Position numbers and translations under genes: made by a program. This document shows positions 58,040 through 64,000 of a stretch of 64,000 nt of DNA, piece after piece. A model generated the notes under the pieces. That model ran no database searches, was not told where the DNA came from, and worked only from the letters and a program-made list of their open reading frames with translations. The stretch spans positions 186,001-250,000 of the forward strand of contig VXNX01000013.1 of the NCBI GenBank assembly GCA_009840385.1, read 5' to 3'. The stretch is from Candidatus Dadabacteria bacterium (GTDB lineage: Bacteria; Desulfobacterota_D; UBA1144; Nemesobacterales; Nemesobacteraceae). Numbering within the stretch: the stretch's first letter is position 1; each line of letters starts with the position of its first letter.

Positions 58040-59341
58040 ATGAAAATCCCCCAGGGCTTTGAAAAAGCCATAAACTTCAGTCTTCTGGACTCCATATTCT
58101 CAAGAAGGTCGCGTCGCTTCGGCCTCGGCATGGAAATTCCCGAAGGAAACCTCGCTTACAGTTCCGCTCACGATCCCGTTCCTCTTTCCGAACTCGAAGA
58201 GGCATTCCTGATCTGGGCGGGCACGGGAACCACGGGTCTTTCCCTTGGGGATCTTCCAAGAACCGGCATATCGTGGCTTTTCCAGTGGACGGGAAGAAGC
58301 TGGCCGTGCTCCTGTAACTCCCACTCGACCGAGCTTTTCTACACAAACGACGAAGGAGTCTACATGGTACGGCTTTTTGACCTAATGCCCCCCGACACCT
58401 CCATCTTCATGTCACTTGACAGGGAAAAACAGCTTGAAAAAATACTTGAGCTTTTCAGGGCAAGCAGAATTACCCTTGAGAACCAAAGAGCAGACCTTCC
58501 GAAAGGAGAACCCGGCCTTTTTGACTTTAACGCCTGGAATACCAACAAGCCGGGAACGACCTTCTTCATCCCGGTAACAAACACCACCGTTGAGTATATG
58601 GTGCTTCTGTTCATATACTTCGGAGCCAAATACGGCTTTAACATCATCGACGAGCTAAACGGGGGAAGGTCGTGCGGTCTTGATAAGTGGATAGAGAAAG
58701 GCTACATAAGAAACGACGTCAGGCTTTCACTGTTTGATTTGGAACTAAGGGTGCTGACAACGCTTAACGTGGAGCAGGCATTCATAAGCCAGAACATGAA
58801 TCTCGCGCTGCAGGCCCTGGGTCTCGGGGGCTGGACTTTTACGGGGCTGCTTCCCCATTACGCACTCGGGGTCGACCCTTCCCACAAGGGACTTGGATTC
58901 CGGTTCGTCCAGCCGGAGGAAAGCATCAGGAGCACAAACCCACCTTATCCCGTCGGAAGAGACGGAGTTTTCGAATCCCTCTGCCCTCCCTACGTGGCGG
59001 ACATGGGCGAAGCGGTCGACAGGTTTCTCAAAGTAAGAGGGGGGTTCTGGAAGGAGGACAATCCGTTTCCCTACAGAGATCCCGCGTCTATTCTGCAGGA
59101 TGAATACCACCCTTCTGAAATCAGGATACAGATAGTAAAGGATTTCTGCACCTACGTGTACGAGAACTACGGCAGATTCCCGGCTTTTCTAGACCCTATG
59201 TTCGTGCGGCTGGTGTTCCAAGCCCACCATCTCGATCTTGAATTCTACGACAAGTATTTCGAGAAAGATTCATACCACGACCTGCACAGGGAACACTTCA
59301 GACTCTGGCATCCGGAGATGGAGAATCCTTTCGGAAAATAA
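58040..59341 (+). CDS. nitroreductase-like protein of unknown function
   Basis: A 433-residue soluble protein with an N-terminal RRSRRFGLGMEIP like the R-x-S-x-R/F start of nitroreductases, and LSELEEAFLIWAGTGTTG. Further in, EYMVLLFIYFGAKYGF and FISQNMNLALQALGLGGWTFTGL resemble the FMN-binding helix region (Q-N-x-x-L-A-A-x-A-L-G-L-G-x). It is about twice the length of a usual nitroreductase domain. The C-terminal third (PFPYRDPASIL, LDPMFVRLVFQAHHLDLEFYD) is unfamiliar. Position after perR suggests a redox role. No catalytic assignment can be made. Confidence 0.65.
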   Translation: MKIPQGFEKAINFSLLDSIFSRRSRRFGLGMEIPEGNLAYSSAHDPVPLSELEEAFLIWAGTGTTGLSLGDLPRTGISWLFQWTGRSWPCSCNSHSTELFYTNDEGVYMVRLFDLMPPDTSIFMSLDREKQLEKILELFRASRITLENQRADLPKGEPGLFDFNAWNTNKPGTTFFIPVTNTTVEYMVLLFIYFGAKYGFNIIDELNGGRSCGLDKWIEKGYIRNDVRLSLFDLELRVLTTLNVEQAFISQNMNLALQALGLGGWTFTGLLPHYALGVDPSHKGLGFRFVQPEESIRSTNPPYPVGRDGVFESLCPPYVADMGEAVDRFLKVRGGFWKEDNPFPYRDPASILQDEYHPSEIRIQIVKDFCTYVYENYGRFPAFLDPMFVRLVFQAHHLDLEFYDKYFEKDSYHDLHREHFRLWHPEMENPFGK

Positions 59342-59369
59342 GCCTGGTCGACAATTCGGCGGTCTCCGC

Positions 59370-59939
59370 TCAGGATTTCGCCCTTTCGAGATAGTTTCCG
59401 TTCCTGGTATCGACCTTTATCATATCCCCGATATTAATGAAAAGAGGGACGGCCACCACCGCTCCGGTTTCTATGGTCGCAGGTTTGGTAGTGCTTGAGA
59501 CCGTATCCCCCTTAACTCCAGGTTCGGTGTGAGTAACCTCGAAGACAACGGCGGTTGGAAGTTCCACGCCTATGAGCTCTCCTTCATGCATCTGCACCGT
59601 GACTTCCTGCTGCTCCTTAAGAAATTTCACCGTATCACCTATTATGTCCGCACTGAAAGGAAACTGGTCAAAAGTCTCGGAATCCATGAAGTAAAACATC
59701 GTATCGTCCCTGTAGAGATACTGCATAGTCCTTCTCTGGATGTCGGGAACGTTAAATGTGTCTCCCGCACGGAATTTCATTTCCCGCACGGCCCCCGTGG
59801 CGATATTTTTAAGCCTCGCGGTAACTATCGGGCTTCTCTGCGCCATTTTCGAATGCTTGTACTCGACTATCTCCCAGATGGCCCCCTCGGTCTCGATCTT
59901 CATGCCCTTGTGAAAGCGACTCGTGTCAACAACAGCCAT
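59370..59939 (-). CDS. efp: elongation factor P
   Basis: A 189-residue EF-P that relieves ribosome stalling at polyproline. Its three-domain pattern is complete, with the KOW-like start VDTSRFHKGMKIE, the mid region GDTFNVPDIQRRTMQYLY and the C-terminal PLFINIGDMIKVDTRNGNYLERAKS. The tip loop reads HSKMAQRSP, so the residue in the place of modified Lys34 of E. coli is Gln34, next to Arg35. EpmA-type lysylation is therefore not expected. It lies about 90 bases after mutL. Confidence 0.94.
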   Translation of the reverse strand: MAVVDTSRFHKGMKIETEGAIWEIVEYKHSKMAQRSPIVTARLKNIATGAVREMKFRAGDTFNVPDIQRRTMQYLYRDDTMFYFMDSETFDQFPFSADIIGDTVKFLKEQQEVTVQMHEGELIGVELPTAVVFEVTHTEPGVKGDTVSSTTKPATIETGAVVAVPLFINIGDMIKVDTRNGNYLERAKS

Positions 59940-60029
59940 TTCGGATTTACCTCTCCTTTATGAGTTTGCAAAAAGTAATCTTTTCTCGAAAATCCTCGCT
60001 TACGATCATAACGTATTAACCCGTCCGAA

Positions 60030-61829
60030 TCAGGTTCTTTTAAACATCTTCTCGAGCATATTGTACGATATCCGGGCCGCAACCGGCCGGCCGTGAGGAC
60101 AGGCGTGAGGATTTTCAGAAGCGTCCATATCCGCAAAAAGAGCCATCGCCTCCTCTTGGGAAAGCATACGGTTTGCAGTTATTGAACTGTGGCACGCCAT
60201 CGTAGCGCACACGGTGTCAAGATGTTCCCTCAGACTCCTGGGATCGCCGAAACCGTCAAGCTCATCAAACAGATCACTGAAAACCCGGGAGTAATCAGAG
60301 TCTCTCAGGAATCCCGGAACGGATTTCACCCTTACCGCGGTTTCTCCGAAAATCTCAAAATCAAAACCGAGCTTCCCCATCTCATCCGCGAACCGTTGGG
60401 CCACACTTATCTCCCGAACCGTAAGTTCGATGACTTCGGGAATGAGAAGTTTCTGGGAACAGGAAGAAGTCTCTTCAAGGTAAGATCTCTTTATTCTCTC
60501 GAAGTTAACCCGCTCATGGGCCGCGTGCTGATCAACAAGGATGATCCCGTCGGAATTCTCACATACTAGATACAGTTTCCCGACCTGTCCCAAAAACCTG
60601 AGGCTTGAGTAAAAGCCGTCGGAGAACATGTCCTCTTTCGCAAGCGGGGGGGATTTCTCAAATACAGCGGAAGCGCCGTGGTGGGAGCTGGAAGACCCCA
60701 ATTCGGACTCGTAGGCAACTTGAGTGGAAGTCCTCTTGGCCGAAGATGCGGCGGCGTAATTCCTCCTCTCGGAGGATCCCGAGTCCTTCTGCCCCTTGTA
60801 ATAATCTTCAAGGGCCTTTCGGGTTCTTTCCCCGTGTCCTTTCATCCACGGGGCATCGGCAAGCATACCGCTTATCGCACGGCGGATACTCTGGCCAACT
60901 TCGTACTGGTTCTCAAACATCACCTCACTTTTAGTCGGGTGTACATTCACGTCCACAAGAGCGGGATCCCTTTCAATGAAGATCACTCCCTGGGGATACT
61001 TTCCCTTTTCGAGCATCCTTCCGTAGCAATCCATTATGATCCTGTTTATAAAACGGTCCCTTACGGGTCTTGCGTTCACGTAAGTAAACAGCCTGCGCAT
61101 CGAGGAGCGGGGGTCCAGAGGACTTCCCAGAAAGCCGTGCAGCGCAAGCACCTCGTCTTCAAATTCTATTTCGTAAAGCGATGTGCCCGGAATTATCTGC
61201 GCTACGCGCTGTGCGAGCGATTCGCTTGCGCCGTAGCGATGGATATTCTTCCCGTCCGAAAAAATCTCAAAAGACACTCCAGGCCTTGACAGGGATTCGC
61301 GCTGGATAGCCTCAAGAACCCTGCCAAGTTCGGTTTCCGGCTTTTTAAGAAATTTAAGGCGCGGCGGCGTATTGAAAAACAGGTTTTTAACCTCAACTGA
61401 AGAACCTACGGGAGAGGCCGACTCCTTCACCTTCCTCATGACCCCGCCTTCGATGTAGATTTCGGTGCCAGATTTAGACCCCTCAGCACCCGTTATCATC
61501 CTGAACCTTGAAACGCTGGCTATGCTCGGAAGCGCCTCGCCGCGAAAACCGAGAGTTCCTATAGAGAAGAGATCGTCAATATCCCTTATTTTGCTCGTGG
61601 CGTGGCGTTCAATGCTCATAAGGGCGTCATCCCGGGACATCCCGTGGCCGTTATCTACTACCCTTATAAGTCTCTTGCCTCCGGCTTGAAGATGTATGGA
61701 TATCCTGGTCGCCCCGGCATCAATTGAGTTTTCAACAAGTTCTTTTACTACAGAAGCCGGTCTCTCGACTATTTCTCCGGCTGCTATCTTGGAGACAAGG
61801 ACATCAGGGAGCGTTCTTATCTTTGCCAT
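60030..61829 (-). CDS. mutL: DNA mismatch repair protein MutL
   Basis: A 599-residue MutL. The N-terminal GHKL ATPase has AAGEIVERPASVVKELVENSIDAG, DNGHGMS and GFRGEALPSIAS. The C-terminal dimerisation domain keeps the endonuclease motif VDQHAAHERVNFE (DQHA-x2-E-x4-E) and the late ACHSSITA and CPHGRP. It should therefore nick DNA, as expected in bacteria without MutH. A Ser/Ala-rich linker lies around 340-390. It follows a 52-codon gene by 7 bases. mutS is not in the window. Confidence 0.96.
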   Translation of the reverse strand: MAKIRTLPDVLVSKIAAGEIVERPASVVKELVENSIDAGATRISIHLQAGGKRLIRVVDNGHGMSRDDALMSIERHATSKIRDIDDLFSIGTLGFRGEALPSIASVSRFRMITGAEGSKSGTEIYIEGGVMRKVKESASPVGSSVEVKNLFFNTPPRLKFLKKPETELGRVLEAIQRESLSRPGVSFEIFSDGKNIHRYGASESLAQRVAQIIPGTSLYEIEFEDEVLALHGFLGSPLDPRSSMRRLFTYVNARPVRDRFINRIIMDCYGRMLEKGKYPQGVIFIERDPALVDVNVHPTKSEVMFENQYEVGQSIRRAISGMLADAPWMKGHGERTRKALEDYYKGQKDSGSSERRNYAAASSAKRTSTQVAYESELGSSSSHHGASAVFEKSPPLAKEDMFSDGFYSSLRFLGQVGKLYLVCENSDGIILVDQHAAHERVNFERIKRSYLEETSSCSQKLLIPEVIELTVREISVAQRFADEMGKLGFDFEIFGETAVRVKSVPGFLRDSDYSRVFSDLFDELDGFGDPRSLREHLDTVCATMACHSSITANRMLSQEEAMALFADMDASENPHACPHGRPVAARISYNMLEKMFKRT

Positions 61830-61836
61830 TAATACT

Positions 61837-61995
61837 TCAGAAGAGCTTCAACACAATAAACAGAATAAGTATAACAAGGGGCAAAATGACTGCGGCAACC
61901 GAGAAAAATGAAAAAACTGAGAGGGTTTTTTTCGCATGCGTCCCGAAAACGTCCTGCGACTGTTCTTCTACCACGCCGAAATATTTCTTAAACAT
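61837..61995 (-). CDS. 52-residue single-pass membrane protein upstream of mutL
   Basis: A short peptide with a polar N-terminal half (MFKKYFGVVEEQSQDVFG) and one strong membrane helix (VAAVILPLVILILFIVLK) at about residues 34-51. Its ATG lies inside the last codons of the GYD gene (8-base overlap), with AGGAAGG about 4 bases upstream. Its stop is 7 bases before the mutL start. The coupling on both sides and the clean helix support a real gene. No function is known to me. Confidence 0.6.
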   Translation of the reverse strand: MFKKYFGVVEEQSQDVFGTHAKKTLSVFSFFSVAAVILPLVILILFIVLKLF

Positions 61996-62326
61996 CTTTA
62001 CCTTCCTCAGACGGCGCGGGAGGCATTTTTTCCGTCCTAGCTCTGTTAAGCGACTCCACCAAAGATTCGACTGAGACCGCCGGAAGGGTTATCAGTTCGA
62101 CCGTCCCCCTGGAGCAGAGATCCACCGAGACTTTTCCTATGGTCTCGTTATCGGGCGCCTCCACTATGTTCACAAAATCGTACCTGCCCAGAGTCGCGTA
62201 CTGCTCGATAACCCTCACGCCTATATCCTCAAGCTCCTTGTCAACTTCCTTTATTCTCCCGGGTCGCTCCTTCACGGTTTTTCTGCCCTCTGGGGTAAGC
62301 CTGCTGAGTAATATATAAATTGCCAT
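61988..62326 (-). CDS. GYD-domain protein
   Basis: A 112-residue protein of the GYD family of small alpha-beta-barrel-like proteins. The marker is LGRYDFVNIVEAPDNETI near residues 46-63, after IEQYATL. The N-terminus MAIYILLSRLTPEGRKTV is also typical. Family members have no settled biochemical role. The last 20 residues are charged and probably disordered. It heads the coupled run GYD, 52-residue membrane protein, mutL. Confidence 0.8.
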   Translation of the reverse strand: MAIYILLSRLTPEGRKTVKERPGRIKEVDKELEDIGVRVIEQYATLGRYDFVNIVEAPDNETIGKVSVDLCSRGTVELITLPAVSVESLVESLNRARTEKMPPAPSEEGKDV

Positions 62327-62508
62327 TGAAAAAACCTGCTGTTTCTATGAGTTGCGGCGAATCGTGTGCTGAAATAACCTTCGGTTGCCGGTTAGCTGTT
62401 CTAGATTTATAACCTTTTTGCAAGATATCTCAAGAAAAAAAGCCCCTCCCCGGAACTTCCATAACAAAAACTCTCCGTTATATTATTATAAGCATTCTTT
62501 CAGACCTG

Positions 62509-63771
62509 ATGAAAAGCATACTCCACGTTGCGACAATCACTCTTGCTGTTCTGCTTTTTCCGCTTTTACTTTCTCCGCGGGCGGAGGTGGCTTACGCACA
62601 GGCAAATCCGCGGGAAGAACTCAGCGTAAAAGACTACTCGTGGAAATCCTACGGAGTGGGACGCATGGCGACGCTTGGGGAAGTAACCGTCGCAAACTCG
62701 GGCAAAAACAGCTACAAGAACATCAAAATCAGGGTCGATCTGTTTACGAGAACAGGCAAGCTTCTGGGATCGCTTCAAGGGACAATACCCGAGGAATTGC
62801 CCGCCGAAAGTGAAAAAACCTTCTCCGACCTGGATCTGGGGCTTATGAACTCGGATCTTGAAGAGTCTGAAGCGATGGTAGTGGGAGCAGAAGTATCGGG
62901 AAGCTCTTCGTCCACAAGTGCCGAGAACGTGATTTTTATAAAAAACTGGGAGTTTGAAGGCGCAAGCTTCGGAACTGAAGGCTTCATAACGGAAATCACC
63001 CTTGAGAACACCGGAAAAATCCACTTCAAAAATATAAAGATACTTTTAACGGAAAAAGATGGTGGAGACAGGCCGGGGAGCACTCACCTGTCCTCGGTGG
63101 TAATACATGACGTTCTCCCAGCCGGAGCGGAAAGAACTTTTACGGGAATAAACGTGGGCTTCTCGAGTCCGAACGCTCTTGAGAGATCAATCGCCATCTC
63201 AGGAGCCGTGCCTGTAACAACAAAGGAACTCAACTACATCCTTGGGGGCGGGGGAAGCATCGGCGAGAAGATAAAGGAAAAAATCAGCTCCGTGAGCATA
63301 CTTCGGAAAAAAGACGGAGAGAAAAAAGCTGAGTCCCAACAAAAGATATCATCTCCGGATAAAGCTGAAAGCGGCTATGAAGGCGGAGCGGAGAGCCCTC
63401 CCCCTTCAGCCGAGACAGCTATGGAGAGAAACACCCAGCCCTATCAGGAACAACTCAGTGAACCTTTCCCTAAACACGATATAGTCATAAGGGAATTTAA
63501 ATGGGGAAGCGGAATCCCCGGATCAACCGCGACGCTAAGCAAACTCGTCATCGAAAACATAAGCGACATCACTTACGAGAAAATAGAGTTTGAAATAGAG
63601 TTTTTTACATCCTCTAATGCACCTTTCGGATCAAACCGCTTCAAGGTGAAGAAAGTCCTCGCTCCGGGACAGGTGATGCGACTGAAAAATGTTCAGGTCG
63701 GGTTTATAAGTAAACTTCCCGACCCGAATTATATAAAGCTCAGAGTGGTAAAAGCAAAAGTGGTAATGTAA
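62509..63771 (+). CDS. secreted protein with three repeated beta-sandwich-like domains
   Basis: A 420-residue exported protein. A signal peptide (MKSILHVATITLAVLLF...AYAQ) precedes three related units of about 80-90 residues at about 38-120, 143-235 and 323-408. Each has an aromatic start (YSWKS, NWEFE, EFKWG), a strand EVTVANSGKNSYKNIKI-type, and a close of the form LPAxxEKTFxxLxxGL. Units 2 and 3 are joined by a charged, low-complexity linker (about 262-320). Such domains resemble Ig-like or FxLYD-type adhesion modules. No enzyme motif is seen. Function is unknown. Confidence 0.7.
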   Translation: MKSILHVATITLAVLLFPLLLSPRAEVAYAQANPREELSVKDYSWKSYGVGRMATLGEVTVANSGKNSYKNIKIRVDLFTRTGKLLGSLQGTIPEELPAESEKTFSDLDLGLMNSDLEESEAMVVGAEVSGSSSSTSAENVIFIKNWEFEGASFGTEGFITEITLENTGKIHFKNIKILLTEKDGGDRPGSTHLSSVVIHDVLPAGAERTFTGINVGFSSPNALERSIAISGAVPVTTKELNYILGGGGSIGEKIKEKISSVSILRKKDGEKKAESQQKISSPDKAESGYEGGAESPPPSAETAMERNTQPYQEQLSEPFPKHDIVIREFKWGSGIPGSTATLSKLVIENISDITYEKIEFEIEFFTSSNAPFGSNRFKVKKVLAPGQVMRLKNVQVGFISKLPDPNYIKLRVVKAKVVM

Positions 63772-63816
63772 GAAACTTACGCCTGAGTACTGAATGGGGG
63801 AGGGATTAAAGCGCTT

Positions 63817-63834
63817 GGGAACTCTCTAGTTCCC
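63817..63834. other. hairpin between two convergent genes
   Basis: GGGAACT (63817-63823) and AGTTCCC (63828-63834) form a perfect 7-base stem with a 4-base loop, overlapping the stop codon of the minus-strand gene. No T-run follows on either strand, so it is at best a weak terminator. Confidence 0.3.
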
Positions 63835-64000
63835 CACTAACTCAAGGGATTCTTTTATCGTTTCGACCAGCTTGTCCCTGAACTGCTCTATTCCTTCAAA
63901 AGGAACCACTATGCTGGATCTGCCGCCGCTTAGTTCCGTAATCCTCAGGTACTGACCCTTGTGGTTCTCCTTAACGTCAAAGAAAAACCTCTTGGATTCA
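63826..64000 (-). CDS. PUR-domain (DUF3276-like) nucleic-acid-binding protein, 3' part
   Basis: The last 57 codons of a minus-strand gene whose start lies beyond the window. The visible protein reads SKRFFFDVKENHKGQYLRIT and then SSIVVPFEGIEQFRDKLVE, ending ELVGN. The FFFDVKEN-x-x-GQYLRI pattern is the mark of bacterial PUR-alpha-like proteins that bind single-stranded DNA or RNA. The frame has no stop to base 64000. Confidence 0.7.
   Translation of the reverse strand, partial: ESKRFFFDVKENHKGQYLRITELSGGRSSIVVPFEGIEQFRDKLVETIKESLELVGN

Noticed and set aside
1-64000. CRISPR arrays, rRNA genes, insertion sequences or prophage genes
   Set aside because: I saw no regularly spaced repeats, no rRNA segments, and no transposase, integrase or phage structural motifs.

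Overview
The window is a 64 kb piece of chromosome from an uncultured Gram-negative bacterium. Outer-membrane machinery (LolA, TolB, Lgt, Lnt, two beta-barrel proteins, several lipoproteins), separate nuoC and nuoD genes, the futalosine menaquinone enzyme MqnC, an RpoH-type sigma factor and a PerR-type regulator fit a deep proteobacterial or Desulfobacterota/Dadabacteria-like lineage. I cannot name the taxon. Core genes use many AGA/AGG and ATA codons. Genes are tightly packed, often with ATGA-type overlaps.

Left core block (1-7580, + strand): the 3' part of parB, purS-purQ, a TusA-like/cysM/JAMM-protease sulfur operon, a lone nuoN, ftsK and lolA. The accessory island follows (about 7581-22343): a 3457-residue type I polyketide synthase (PKS), a discrete acyl carrier protein (ACP), a phosphopantetheinyl transferase and an alpha/beta hydrolase on the + strand, then a convergent NCS2 permease with an extra C-terminal domain. 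The island is visibly richer in G+C, prefers CGN and ATC codons, and ends against the 3' end of nuoD. The PKS reads KS-AT-DH-MT-(structural)-ER-KR-ACP-KS-AT. The first module looks complete and should build a reduced, methyl-branched acyl chain. The second KS-AT pair keeps an open frame but has lost key catalytic residues: the KS NIGH histidine is Tyr, the AT serine is Gly, and about 73 AT residues including the catalytic His are missing. My best candidate for an undescribed system is this degenerate terminal KS-AT working with the free ACP and hydrolase as a chain hand-off or release relay. That role is inference.

Right core block (22344-64000): nuoABCD (-), a sirtuin (+), a cysteine-rich S41 peptidase lipoprotein (+), glyA-nrdR-tatD-pdxA (-), uvrA (+), tRNA-Asn (-), rpoH (+) and a beta-barrel protein (+). 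Next is a long minus-strand run: HNH nuclease, tolB, thpR, rplU, rpmA, a degenerate cyclase-like membrane protein, alaS and a second beta-barrel protein. Then come lgt-lnt (+), TPR lipoprotein/LolB-like/HPr/hisD/hisC (-), a lipoprotein (-), mqnC (+), an eda-like aldolase with two small genes (-), perR (+) and a nitroreductase-like protein (+). The end holds efp, mutL, a 52-residue membrane peptide and a GYD protein (-), a secreted three-repeat protein (+) and the 3' end of a PUR-domain gene (-).

All functions are read from sequence motifs and memory of the families. No database search was run.
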